Shown piece after piece: positions 13,601 to 26,531 of a DNA stretch of 64,000 bases. Numbering within the stretch: the stretch's first letter is position 1; every line of letters begins with the position of its first letter. The notes under the pieces were generated by a model that made no database searches, was not told the DNA's origin, and saw only the letters and a list, made by a program, of their open reading frames with translations. The position numbers were made by a program, and so were the translations under genes. Origin of the DNA: Oenanthe sinensis (lineage: Eukaryota; Streptophyta; Magnoliopsida; Apiales; Apiaceae); NCBI GenBank assembly GCA_028671895.1, contig CM053807.1, positions 51,203,903 to 51,267,902 on the forward strand. The letters run 5' to 3'.

Positions 13601-14509
13601 TTATTATCACCACTATAGCGTGCCGGTGTGCTGTAATTTTCATTAAAAAATAGTCAATGATATCGATTATCAAACAGAAAAGAACGTCGTCTATGGAATT
13701 TACTTTTTACTTGATTGAATCCTTGACTTGCAACGGAATTGTATAATTATTATGCTTCACAATTATTAGTTATCAGGCTTGTGATCATTTTATTTTCGCC
13801 ATTGATTATATGTATTCGTAACAGGCTTGTCGAAGAAGCAGACTATAAAAACACTGCTGAATTATTTGGTAAGAAAGGTGGTGATGACAAGTCTCTTGAT
13901 ACTTTCATTCCTAAATCGGAAAGTGATTTCTTAGAATATGCAGAGCTCATTTCACATAAACTTCGTCCTTATGAGGTGTGTTGAATGTAGATTCATGGTT
14001 TCCAGTTCAAATAGTAGTTGCTTTGTTTCCATTTTTTGATGTTGAATGGCTCTTGACCTTTAAAACAGAAAAGTTTCCATTATATTGGGCTGCTCAAATC
14101 CGTGATCAGAATGTCAATGACATCTATGAAAGCATCTGATGCAAAAGAAGTTGCATCTTCTGTCACTGCTATCGCAAATGAAAAGCTAAAAGCAGAGAAA
14201 GAAGCTAATGCTGGTAAAAAGAAGACAGGTAATGCATATTCCTCCCTTTCCCAGTTTACAAGTAATACAACCCCGGTTCAGGTCTTCCTAGTCAGCAAGA
14301 TATCAAGTCATTTTGTATTTTTGGTGCAAAAATCAGATTTTTATGTTGCATCTCATGTTTCAATACAATTATACAAATATGGCTTCATACAATCTGTCTT
14401 TGCTGCTTGTTCAGGTGCAAAAAAGAAACAACTAATTGTGGATAAGCCAGATGATGATGCTGTTGTCAGCAACTTAGATTCATCTTATGATGATTTTGAT
14501 TTCATGTAA
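10663..14509 (+). CDS. EIF3J: Eukaryotic translation initiation factor 3 subunit J
   Basis: eIF3j is a loosely bound eIF3 subunit that sits in the 40S decoding site and influences mRNA and start-codon recruitment. Six exons: 10663..10675, 12053..12174, 12977..13110, 13825..13975, 14069..14228 and 14415..14509. All have GT..AG borders and compatible phases, giving 224 residues, the usual plant length. The protein begins MEDWEDEPAPLVLKKEPVKS, with the acidic N terminus typical of the family. A lysine-rich stretch (EKPPKKTVAKANNKKEK) follows, then the core LRQQRLVEEADYKNTAELFG and SFHYIGLLKSVIRM helices, and the acidic C terminus SSYDDFDFM. Exon 1 holds only four codons and one base. The last intron (14229..14414) is unusual: it is 186 bases and free of in-frame stops. 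Confidence 0.95.
13251..13422. mobile_element. Small MITE in eIF3j intron 3 (PIF/Harbinger- or hAT-like)
   Basis: 172 bp bounded by inverted ends GGGGGTGTTTGAATT and (reverse strand) GGGGGCGTTTGGTTC. Flanks are TTA on the left and TCA-like on the right, suggesting a decayed 3-bp target duplication. It has no coding capacity. Confidence 0.6.
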
Positions 14510-15780
14510 CTTTTCAGCCGAATCTGCTGTTACTTTGCCAACATGAGCTAAAGGTGACATCAATTTTGCAGTTACAGTGTTGTATGAGAAGATCATCCAA
14601 AGCCTTTTTTCTCTCTCAGAATTTGGGGACTGACAACTGTGTCATATCTGGAATATCTGTCTCTTATATTTTTTTTCCTTTGTGGTTCAGACTTCAGAGA
14701 GTGTTTTACTTGATTATTTGTTCAGTTATGAACACTCTAGATCATATCTACATATTAATACTAAAGTCACCCGAGTGTGATGATCCTTCCCTGCTTAGTT
14801 TTGGAAGTCCGGAACTTCTGTCAAATTGAAATACTTGCTAGTGTAATTTTTACTCGGCTCAATTGCACTTTAGTGGCCTCAACTATAATTTTTTTACGGA
14901 AAAATGGTCAAATATATTTTTCACCACTTTAGTGGGCAAAAAATATTTTTTTAGTTCTCTGGTCTAGGATCGTGTGAATGCAAATACTGTCCGTCTATAT
15001 GTCATATGTCTATATGAAATATGTGCGTGGAGTCCCCTATGCGCAATTGCAGGCAGACCAGCAGGCAGCAGGAAGAGAAAGAGACCTCCACCCCCACCCT
15101 TCTTTTCATCTACATATATTGTTTTGTATAGTAGTATTTTATACACATGGCTCCTATACTAGAATCAATGGTTTGTGAGTTATGACCACAATTTCGAATC
15201 ATATCAAACACTTTAAATTATCTTAACTAATAGTCGACATTGTTAAACAAGACAATGTACGCAAGTTGATAATAGAGATGTGCATGTTTGATCTATTAAC
15301 ACATGCCAACCAAACCAAAATTCATAATATTATCCCTGCCAAACAAGACTCACCACCCAACCCAACATACATAATCAACCACATACACGTACAAACCGAG
15401 ATATATACTTACAACTAAACGTAACCTAAGCTAAATACTAAGTATATCCGTACATAAAAGACAGAAATCGATACATACATTAGATATACTAAGATGTAAG
15501 CAATAAGTCACGTGTGAAAAATAAGTTAAACCTCTTTACATCGAATAGCACAATTCATAATGTAAGCAGGCACATGAAAACAAAGTCAAGAATTGTATTA
15601 TAAAGCTCTGCCAAACCACAAAAAATTCACATTCACTTGTGTCCAAAAGATTGATGATAAAATTCCAAAACAAACAAACGACTTTATAACTATTTTTTAA
15701 CAATTCATTTTTTTAATTTTCTTTTGATAATCGTCTTTTACTGTGCACATGCATAATGTATACGGAGTATGATATATGCG
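14510..15780. other. eIF3j 3' UTR and intergenic/promoter DNA
   Basis: About 300 bases of likely eIF3j 3' UTR, then non-coding DNA up to the BOI-like gene. Short open frames around 14964-15178 overlap on both strands and look like chance. Confidence 0.5.
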
Positions 15781-15790
15781 TATTTATAAG
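15781..15790 (+). promoter_or_regulatory. Possible TATA box of the BOI-like gene
   Basis: TATTTATAAG lies about 220 bases upstream of the start codon. The intervening CT-rich leader is consistent with a 5' UTR. The transcription start is not shown by sequence alone. Confidence 0.35.
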
Positions 15791-16010
15791 CTTCACCCCA
15801 CAGCATACCCACCTAGATGTGAGCCTTTCTTCATCTTCTCAACTCCCCTCTACCTTTCTCTGCAAACCAAAGCAATCCAACAACTCATAACTCATTTCTA
15901 ATCTCTTGTATAAATACAACACATACGTATATAGATAATATAGAAGATCGAAGATCGAGATTCGAGAAATTTTACGTACGATTAGCGGAGCTAGCTTCTG
16001 AAATATATTC

Positions 16011-17365
16011 ATGGCAGTTGAAGCTAGGCATTTCAATCCCTTCCATCCTCAATTTGTGCGCGATAACAGGTTCATTTCATCTATTTTTCAACCATCATAC
16101 ACTTCATTAATGCATGTTTTCTGATTTTTTAATTTCTGCAGACTCAAAATAATTTGTGACGACATAAACAATTTTTTTTGGACTTACAGGCAGGTGATGA
16201 GTGAAGAACATATAAACATGTACGGAGGATTGGAAACGATTCTTCCGGTGTACGGCACCTCTGTGGCTGATTCATTTCTGAATAAACAGCCACAACTTCA
16301 CACCGAAAGTGACCTCATGAACACTCTTCCGGTTTCGAGAAAAAGAAGCAGAGGAGATTCAATCCATCAATTTCAACAAATTCAAAATCATCTCGAAAAC
16401 TACTCATTTCTCGGCCAAGATACCTCGTTTCTTATCCAATATCAGCAATTCGAGATTGATAATTTCATCTCTCAACATGTAAGTATCGATCTAAACACCA
16501 TATCATAGATGACCTATTGGATGGCTTCAATAGTATTGCAGAATGCTCATAAAGTGTTGCAACAGGGCAATGATTGGATATTGCAACATTTTTTTTTGGT
16601 GTTGCATATCTAGCCGTTGCAATAAGTGTCAACTGCAACACTTTTGCCACCAAGAGCAATATCAGAAGATATGTTGCTATTAGGTTCTGCGTACTGTAAC
16701 ACTTTTTGGAGCTATAACAACACCACATAAGTATTGCTAGAGGCTTAAAGCTAACATCTAATCTAGTAATATTGTTAACTCACATCGCACATAATTATTA
16801 GTAACGAATCAATGTGAAATTGCCAAATTATCTAATGCGTTTATAAATATTTACGTAAATATAGACGGAGAAGATCAGAACAGAAATCGAAGAACACCAA
16901 AAACCTAACTCGAGAAGAATCATAGCAGCATTGGAAGACGTGATAGTCAAGAAATTGAAAGTAAAAGAAGAAGAACTCGACAGAACAGTGAAATTAAACT
17001 CAGCATTACAAGAAAAAGTGAAATCTCTATACATAGAAAATCAAATCTGGAGAGACTTAGCTCGATCAACCGAAGCTACTGCCAATTCTCTAAGAACTAA
17101 TCTGCAACAAGTACTACATCACCGTCAGTTGACAACGATGAATCAGAGTGAAGATGCAGAGTCTTGTTGTGACAGCAATACCGAGGAAGATAACGGTGTT
17201 AATAAGAAGCTAATGTGGTGTAGGAAGTGCGGCAAGGAGGAATCGTGTATTTTGCTGTTACCCTGCAGGCATCTATGTGTTTGCAATGTGTGTGAATCGT
17301 CTGTTAGTGTGTGTCCGGTTTGTAGATCTCCTAAAAATGCTAGTTTAGTAGTTAACATGTTTTGA
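16011..17365 (+). CDS. BOI-like RING-type E3 ubiquitin ligase
   Basis: This resembles BOI/BRG (BOTRYTIS SUSCEPTIBLE1 INTERACTOR) and SBP1-type ligases, which ubiquitinate partners in stress, cell-death and gibberellin responses. Exons 16011..16069, 16190..16478 and 16865..17365 give 282 residues with matching phases. The start MAVEARHFNPFHPQFVRDN is like the family N terminus. A central basic motif (SRKRSRGD) may act in nuclear import. A coiled coil follows (about residues 120-190), with the family core SRRIIAALEDVIVKKLKVKE. The C-terminal RING reads CRKCGKEESCILLLPCRHLC, then CNVC and CPVC, with all C3HC4 ligands visible, and ends SLVVNMF. Family membership is clear; the exact paralogue is not. 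Confidence 0.9.
16550..16740. repeat. GTGTTGC/GCAACAC motif cluster in BOI-like intron 2
   Basis: The second intron contains many copies, in both orientations, of a motif like GTGTTGCAA (for example near 16554, 16601, 16615, 16638 and 16698). Such clustered inverted short motifs occur in subterminal parts of CACTA or Mutator-type elements, but I could not define termini or a target duplication. Confidence 0.4.
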
Positions 17366-20300
17366 TGTTTTTATCAGCTGTCTGTTTTTTTAGAAAATCA
17401 TGCAGATAATTTTGCAATTTTTTAGTAGCTGTCTGTTAAGTTAGAACTTGAAGGCAACAAAGATGATATCAAATGTTAAGTTATCGATTTTTCAAAAAAT
17501 TTACGTAAAATGGTTTATCAGAATCTTATATTATATTCTAATAACAAATATAGTAGAGTATTATTTACCTGTAAGTCGACAATTAGGTCTTCAATGAGCT
17601 GAAAAACAAATCAAGAAAAATAGGAATGATAGGAGTCAAAACTCATGAAGAGAGTGAAACGACACGTGTCAGCAGAAGAATGACAAGTAGGACGCGCGCA
17701 AATGCGCTGTAGTGAAGTTAGAGAATCAGGAAATGACATGGAAGGGCCCTGTAGAAAAACCGAGTACGTAGTTGATCATAAACTGAAGAGGGCTTTAAAA
17801 GTGTTTGGACCACCGCCAGAAAATCCTTGGTTCTGCAGTACAAATAATAAAGAGAAACAAACAGTGCCTGCATGCATCTAACTTTTTCCTACTCAGTAGT
17901 CAGATATGCACCTAATATAATTTGTACGCACCCCCACACACGCATTATTATCATTATCTGCCATACATAATTCAAGCCATCGTGTGATTGCCTGTCGTTT
18001 TATAATCAAAGTTCTGAATTTTACATGTTTTGGTACTTTGTAACGAACGTGATAGATTGATGCCAGAGGTGAATGGGTTTGGTATATCGTGAGTGCATAC
18101 CTATAAGCTTTACTCAAATGAAAAGAACTCCTCCTCCTTCCGTGTTTCGTTTCATTTTTCGATCAAAATTTGATCAATTTAATTGAAAAAGTCAAACAAG
18201 ACGGATAAATTAAGTAATGAGTGTGCATATACGTACTTATCAATTATGCTTTCATAAAGAAAAAAACAGTTATGAATTATTATGGCGAGAAATTGTCAAA
18301 AAAATATTATGGAAAGAAAGATACGTTGGTTTGTCAGCGTAGTGGCATAGATATTCGAAATGAGATATACGTATTATTATGGGACAGAGGTACTCTGTAT
18401 CTAATAATAATGACAAGGATATGTTATATCAAAGCATAGACAAGTGACCACACTCCTAACTTCTGTGCCTATTCTTAATTCGGAGTTACAGTCGAGCAAT
18501 TTGAACAATATTTTTCCAACTTTGATAGGATTATAATGTGATATACATCCAAATTCTTATTTGTACATATGTGCTTGTCATCAGATGCCCAATTCTTAAG
18601 CATGTCAACAAACAAGAATATTTAACAGTGATTAGTGTTTAATTCGATATATCAACCATAATCGAACATACACGGTTCGTATCAAGTGCACAAAACTCAT
18701 GCAATATTATTATTATAGGATCCTATTAAGTGCGGCAAACGCATTCTTGGAAAGGACGGACACACACATGTTAGTCATGATTTGATATGCCTTGAATCAA
18801 GCCGGTTTCACGAATTGATCGAGAATATCATTAGCTGATGTTTAAGTTTGCTGTATCGTGTTGGTCATTACAATGCATACTACTAATTTAAAATTATTAG
18901 CGAAAACAATAAACAAGTAGTCACAGATCGTGACTATGTATCTACATATAAAATGATGATGGCTTATTGACCGGCATTATAAACACAAACAGATACATCA
19001 TACATGATATAAACAATTTAGATTAATGGGATTGTCAAAGGAGGAAGGAAGATTTAGGTAAAATAAATTGTCAAACCAGCACATATCAGGTGCATTGAAC
19101 ATTTAAGTATCCATACGAATCTCAGCTTTCATATATAAAACGCACTGCTATTTTAAGTTCAGTGGGTAATGTCAATTACAGCAAATAAAATTCATTTTCT
19201 TGATTGATTTTTCTTTTAAAAAAGAACTCATACACATTACATGTCCATCAGAGGTCAGAGTCTCAACTTCTAGACTCTAGTATATTAGTATTCCGTATTC
19301 GTACTGGTAAAACGAAATACATTGAGAATATATTGATAGCCTAGTAACATGTCTCGTTCCCGTTTACTCATGCCAAAGCTCATGCTTAGAAATTAGAATC
19401 CACTCATAGTGTTGACAAGGCCAAGTACAGTCACCCTTGACAGACAGTTTCATGCCTTTCTTCCTTCCATGGCTTGCTTGATGAATATATATAGATATAT
19501 ATGACAGATGTAAGCAACAAACCAACCCAAAGTTCCTTTGCTTTGCTCAGCTCTTCTACAAAATTATCTCTAAATATAAAGTATCAAGCACAACATTACT
19601 AACGTAGTAACGTGTAATCTTGAAGTTAAAATCATACTATTTCACCTAACACAAAATGTATAGAAAAATCTTTATAATGTGGTTTTGGCCGAGAATTAGG
19701 ACACTGACAGGCCACCCAATGACAATTTTTTTTTTACACAAATGGGAAGAACTATTCTTATAGTATATTGATCCATTCTACGGGGAATGCAAATGTAAAG
19801 AGAAGAAACATTATGTGACTGATTGTCACACAACTTGTCTGTTATACTTCACACTTTTAGTTGGGTGGTGGGGTTTGGATACAGGAAGCTTGCAGTGTTT
19901 TACAAAGTGCTAAATGAAATTAGATAGCCGAACACTTACGTATAGACATCTAAACAAAGTTGAAAGTTTATGTTGCTGAAACCATCTGAACAGCTTAAGA
20001 AATTGGGTATGTGGCGATTTATATCAAATTAAAACGAACGAACTTATCAGTATATAAAAATCAGTAGAAGTAGAGCCTGTGTCAACCCTCTGCTCAAAAA
20101 AATAAAGAGATAAAGAATTTTTCTTTAAAAGGCTTAGTATACATTATTATAAATGGGATATCACCACATATAGAGGGGACCATGATGATGGGCACTCCAA
20201 ACTTTCTTGCCTTGTTAAAAGAGGCCACTCATGTACTACTAGTCTATAATCTTTGAAAAAATTATATACTTTTGTTCTTTTCTACCCATCATATTTATTC

Positions 20301-23300
20301 ATCTTTTGTCCTCAACATAGCACCCCACACACAATCAACAATCAAGTCATGTTACATAACATTAACATTTGGTGAGGAATCAGAACTAACCATGTTATGA
20401 GTTGGATGGGATTAGCTGTACTCGGTAAAGATCTTCTCGTCGGTGTGATCAGTACTCCATGTATCTGATTGTTACATATCCAAAGAATCACATAATTAGA
20501 AACACATTCTAATTCTATAGATCTTAGTGGAACTATCAGTTAATTGGCACAAGTTTCTTGATTGCATTCTTGACTTGAGTCCAGCATGCAGTGCTTCAAC
20601 AAGAATTCAAGGGCAACTGAAATATTGGCCAGAAATCGTTATATATTATAAAAATGATCAAAACCTAAGAGTTGACAGCCATATAGATACCAACACCATT
20701 GCTAACCTAGATTTCTGTGTGTGTGAATTGCAATCAACTATTTTTACATTTGTAGATAGAATTTTCGCTCAAACTTGGTGGAGTAAGCCTAAACATTAAA
20801 GGAAGACGATTGATTCTCTATGTTCAGAATTCAAAACCTCTTTATTACTGTAATGAAGCACTTACAAAGACTAACTCAAGAAAAAGGAAAGAAGAGGAAA
20901 ACAAAAGTTGTATAATTATAAGTATTCTTATCTATTCTAAAAAGATCAAGAATGGACAGTAAATATTAGCCTCCCCACTGTAAAAAAAACACATTAGAGG
21001 AGATACTGGATGTAAAAACTAGTGCAATACTCTTTACTAGAATCATTATGTTTATTTTGTGAGTGTGTGTGTACCCCGCTTAACCAGACAACATTGAATG
21101 ATTTTAGTGGTTAGCTTTCAGACTGAGTGCCTACTGTTCACAACGATGAAATTTGAAAGAATTGCAGAATATTTAGATTAAAGCATAATCCGACCTCTCT
21201 GTGTGCACATAGTGGGTACATATGCTATGATATCTTACAGGGAATGTGATTTTCTTTAAGTTGCTAGATTAGACAAGTGCGTGAATCTCACAGGTCAGAC
21301 TCAATTGATTGCTGAGGAATTTACAGTGATATCACAACTGATTATAAGTGCAAAAAATGTGTAAACTTCAAGAAGTAACAAAGTAACAAACCTTTATTCC
21401 GGGAGGAGCTAGAAGAATAAAAAACATCAAATTGAAGCTTAAGAGCTACAACGTGACGAAGTGCCTAAGGCGGTTTGACGAATTTCATTTGAACTATTAA
21501 TTATTTTATTCGGTTTAATTTGATGTTGATAACATGATTTGGTCACGCATCAAAGTTATCTAAGATAGTTACATTTTAACTTAGGTTATTTCAAACCCAT
21601 CTCATTTAGTGAATACTTTACAGAAGATTCATTTGCAATGTTGTGATCATATAAATTTGAACAAACTTCTGTTATTTACCAGTGTTTACTTCATTGTGGT
21701 ACTTGTGTCCTACATCACTAAGCTATAAAGCTAAAATATTTATGGAAAGCATGATTCTATTCTGCTGTAATAATCCCTGATTCCCTGTCATCACTAAACA
21801 GATTGATGGTCTATGATTTTAATCTCTTTTCCTTTCCTACATATAGTACATACAGTGGAAAGACAAGGACTAAAGGGGTTGAGAGTCAAGACTTATATAG
21901 AAGACAATCAACCATCACAGAAATCATGTATATTGGAGGACAAATTTGGTATGATCATTAACATGGAAATATGCAATATTATGTGTTGTCAACAGCTCAT
22001 CAACTTGATGTAAGAATTTTTAGGTCCACCGCTGATGGACCACATCATTTTCTTCTGAAATCAATCCTAAAGCTTCATGATTATGGATTTATGACCATAA
22101 AATGGTCCCCTTCAGGTACAACTATGTTTCCAAAACTTTATCACCCTACTCTTTGTTAGGTTGGAATAATCACAAACATGTGCACATAAATGCCAAATCT
22201 CACTAAATAAACTCAAGATCAAATAGAATTATAGGAGATCAATAAAATGAAAGATTCTGTTTACCACTAGAGACCATATTAGAAAGTACATTACAGGACA
22301 ATATTATGTGGTTAGACACTTGAAACTCCCTAAATACATATTAATATACATTTGCATTAATGTGGAATGCAAAATCATTACGTTCCATTAAACCAGGTCC
22401 CCAAATATCTGTGTTTCAACAATTGCAAAATTTTCCAGGTTGCTGTCTCAAAAAGGAACTTCTCAACACTAAAAGGGGTCACACAAAACCACAAATAACA
22501 AATAATTTAATCCCAGATGGCCAACCAGTCCATAAACAAGAAATAATTTTCAGATATGCAGAGGCAATAAGACAGTTTTAGTAAGATTTACTAGAAAAAT
22601 TCTCAATTGGTGTGCCCACTCCAATGGGTTCTTTCGAGAGGAAGTCATAAAACCAATTCTCTCATCTGTAATTGTAGCTGACCATACATAAAAACAAACA
22701 AGACAATTCACATTTTAGAAGAGGCAGTAATCATGATGCTAAAGATAAAGATGCACTCTGTAATAAAGACTTGATGAAGCTAGTCGCTAACTTGTTGATT
22801 GGGCTATTATTTGTTCCACTTGTGGTCCCAAAGGGTAACAATTTTGTAAACTCAAGTGATTTCAATGAAATTTCAATGGACTAGAGTGCAGCCAAGCATA
22901 TATTAGAAATTTAGAGAATTTTTCAACAGGTAGCATCTAAAATTCAGAAAGCAAACCTTATGAAAGCTATCACACCAATCTCTGAGTATTTCCTTGGCCC
23001 TCCAACCTTTTCTTGAAGTGAATGATAGTCCAGATTTTACAGCACTGAATCACTAGCGGTACTAATATTAGAATGCAATAAGACAAGGCATGTGCATTCA
23101 TGACTAGCATACCTTTTACTACAAGATTTTGCTGCAAACTAAAAATTGTTTTTAACTTCAATTAACATCCTTACACTATATTAACATTATAAATTTGTAC
23201 GATATGATCTGATGGAATCTGAATGCATATTATTAATTTGAAAACTACTATTAATTTGTCATAATCTGGTATCTGTACTACTTGGAAACATATTATATAA

Positions 23301-24789
23301 AAGTTTCTCTGAGACTGATAAACAATACAATGAACGTTTGTTATATAGAAACTTTTATCTCTTAACTGAAAATATTGATATGGAATCAGTTCAGTGAACA
23401 CATACCACCTTCCTAGACATTTTAATCTAACGCCGCATAGGATTTTAATATACAACTACTAATGAAGTGATTATAAAATATACAATTTTCTACTCATTTC
23501 AGGAATAAGAAAGTATATCATTAATATAATATGTGATACAGTAATATTCAGCTTAAGTATAAAATTTTCCTGTCACGTGCATTTTATAGCAAATAAAAAG
23601 ATGGATTACACATATAGTAGAAAGCATTTGACCCAACATATATATTAGGTTATAACTAAGCAGTACCAGAAAGCATAGAAAATAGTAGTACCATGAAAAT
23701 AAGTTTACCATCTTTGACTATACTTACGATCTAAAAGTACTGGCAATACCAACGTGTTGTTTTATCTGGCAATATCTCGATATTGAGATCTTCCCTGCAA
23801 GTTACAACTAGTAAAAAATTCCTGAGATGCCAAAAGCCGACATTTATTGAATTTAGCATAAGTTATCCTACATTTTGCACCATGCGTGGTTATGAGGGAA
23901 AAGGAGACACTATAATAAATCTGAAACCTTATTATTGGTATAAAAATGGTTTGGGCTACAATGTAAATAATTATATATACCCTGAGTTTTCCTAAAACAC
24001 TTGCAGCAGACTCTGGGGAAAGTAACTATAAATTGTTAAAACTAAGTCGAACATATAGTAATAGTTTGTAGAGTGCTGAAATATATATTCAATAAACTGA
24101 GACCTAGATATCAAGTTCTGTTGATGAAACAAGGAGCTTATACTAAGTGAACAAGATAACGTAACAAAAGTGCCCATGCCACAACTCGAATATTCCATTC
24201 ATTTACAGCTCGAGGTTTCAAACTAATGGTGATATATTTTCATTTGCAAAAGTGCTACACTACATTTCTCATAAAATTTGTACATAGTAAATGAATCCAG
24301 AGGGCAAACACATCTACCACACAAAGAAATTGCATCTTCAAATATATCTTTTTGAGAAATTCATACTTTGTATCTGTATAGCTTTGCAAACTATCAAAGG
24401 CACCACTTGCCCTCATGTATCACTTTACTACGTCATGAAGCTTTCATGTATGAACTATTTCATCTTATTTTCAACTAATCAGTAATGATTTCTGATTCTT
24501 CAGAAAGTGTGGACAGGCCTTCAGCTCAAATTCAAAAATCCAATACTGACATCTTACTAGGTTATAGACTTAAGGAAGTGATAAACCTTCTTGCTGACCC
24601 AGGAAGTAGTCTCTCCAGTAGAGCAAACACCACGTTGTTCGACTTAATCCCAATAAAATGTGATTGTAAATCTGAAAACGTTGTTTAGCATATATGGATA
24701 AGAGTGCCACACTTTCATCTCTTAAAGGATGCATTGTCAGTTCTTACATAATCAACTATACTGTAATTCATATAGAGAATTGACGAGCT
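17366..24789. other. Long intergenic region with no recognised gene
   Basis: About 7.4 kb. The BOI-like 3' UTR occupies the first few hundred bases. A Stowaway-like half-end (CTCCTCCTTCCGTG..., about 18127-18215) is present without a partner. Open frames at 20527..20799 (GTG start) and 24485..24688 have no motif I recognise. Unannotated non-coding RNAs or decayed retroelements cannot be excluded. Confidence 0.5.
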
Positions 24790-26531
24790 TTAAGGCTGCA
24801 ATCCCAATAGGCTTGGATGTTCCAAATATAGTTGCACGCCTAGAGGCTCACTACTCATTGACTTTATGGGAGTTATCAGTGGAGGTCGTTGCCACTGTTG
24901 TATATCTGTTGGAATCCATAACTCTGCAGCAGTACTACCAGTAAACTGTGGGAGAGAGTGAAAATATGACATTATCTGCCACCTACAGTCTGTTAAACAA
25001 AAGACAGTAGAATTTTTACGTTCCATTCCACAGCAAAACAGCATGAGTAGAACTTAATTAAGAGAAGAGGAAAAAGAAAAAGGCTAAGCTAAGAACTTCA
25101 TTCCCACACAACCATTGACTGTATAGTCATTAAGTCAATAAAACCATAGAGCAAAATCCTAATATATAACATATATTTATGAATTTGATCTTTACAACCA
25201 AACTGTGGGTGTCAAGAAGTTACCCCTGGGCAGAACTTTAGTCAGAGATTCTGACACTGAAAGCTTGGTCAGAAATGCCTTCAGAGAGAACTCCAGGTCG
25301 GTTTGTTCTACCTCCGAGTCATAAGACTGGTTCACAGTAAGCTTGAAAACAAATCTCTCCAATGGGATGTTCTCTTTGTTAAAGAAAACAACTGCAACCC
25401 TCTCAACCAGTCCCTAACCCAGTAGAAGGAACATGTTAGCTTCAGTAAAACTCACTGGTAAATTATTTATAATGAAGGTTAATATGCAATGAGTATTGCG
25501 GTAGTACAAGAGTGGAACAATTAGGCTTAGTGTTTTCCGAGCAGGCACAGAATATGTAATCAAATTAAAAATAGGAATTGTGTCCATTACAAGCACATGC
25601 AGTTTTGGATACAGACATCAGAAACTCGTGGTTAGTGTCTGAATGTCATGTTTTAGGAATACATTTATACAGCATTATTAGACAATTCAAAATCAATAAT
25701 AAAACATCAATTTATACACTAGCCAGTCCATTAAGAGGCCAGTCTGAAATTATAGTAAACATTATACTAAAAATTTAATTTAAATATTAATTCCAAACAC
25801 TAACATGTACACAGTTTAGTAGCTAGCCTTATTATTATATCACTTCACATTGAGTTCACACTGTGCCAGAGATAAAGAACTCATAACTTATACTCGAACA
25901 GATACTATGATAATTCTGTGAAATATGAAGCGAATATAAGAGGAACCTTTTCAATGGAAGGAAGTAAGGCAGTAAGAGAATCACAAATGTAGTCTCTAAG
26001 CTGAGGATGTCGAGCCTTATGAGCCACTACATTCATATACCGTCTCCTCTCAAACGCACCTACACAAACATTATCAAATCAAATCATAAACACACAACAC
26101 AACAAGTTTAGATATAGCAAAGTAAAATTCCACTTTCCAAGAAATAAAGATATAACAGAGCAACAAACTGCATTCACGATTATCGACTTACATATGTTGT
26201 TGAACAATAACACGTATTACACTTACTTCCTAATACAGGATAAATTACAGTACAAAATCGTATTGGATTCGTGTGGATGATAATTGAAAACAAACAAATA
26301 ATGGAATGAGGAGACACGATACGATACGCACCGGGAGAATAAACACCTTTGAGAAACACAATTGAAGTGATGGCAACCTCCATGAATTCTACCAGTATTC
26401 GAGCCGTTTCGCCTAAATTTTTTTCAAATAAATGAATATATACTTACACATATATAAAATGACACTGGATGTTAATTGTTGTTAAAACAAAGCTAACCTT
26501 GAGGAGAAGATCGATTCTTCTTTTTATACAT
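24790..26531 (-). CDS. REV7: REV7/MAD2B, DNA polymerase zeta processivity subunit (HORMA)
   Basis: REV7 binds the catalytic subunit REV3 in DNA polymerase zeta and supports translesion synthesis. I assembled five minus-strand exons: 26498..26531, 26332..26412, 25947..26059, 25224..25413 and 24790..24989. All have GT..AG borders and agreeing phases, giving 205 residues, close to the Arabidopsis length. The start is MYKKKNRSSPQG. The HORMA domain then runs through ETARILVEFMEVAITSIVFL, AFERRRYMNVVAHKARHP, LVERVAVVFFNKENIPLERF and CRWQIMSYFHSLPQ. It ends with the conserved ELWIPTDIQQWQ and LQLYLEHPSL-type segment (here VQLYLEHPSL). No frameshift or stop interrupts it, so it looks functional. No individual exon is long, so the gene is easily missed. 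Confidence 0.92.

Noticed and set aside
20527..20799. 90-codon frame
   Set aside because: Starts with GTG, has no known motif and lacks any supporting promoter or family resemblance.
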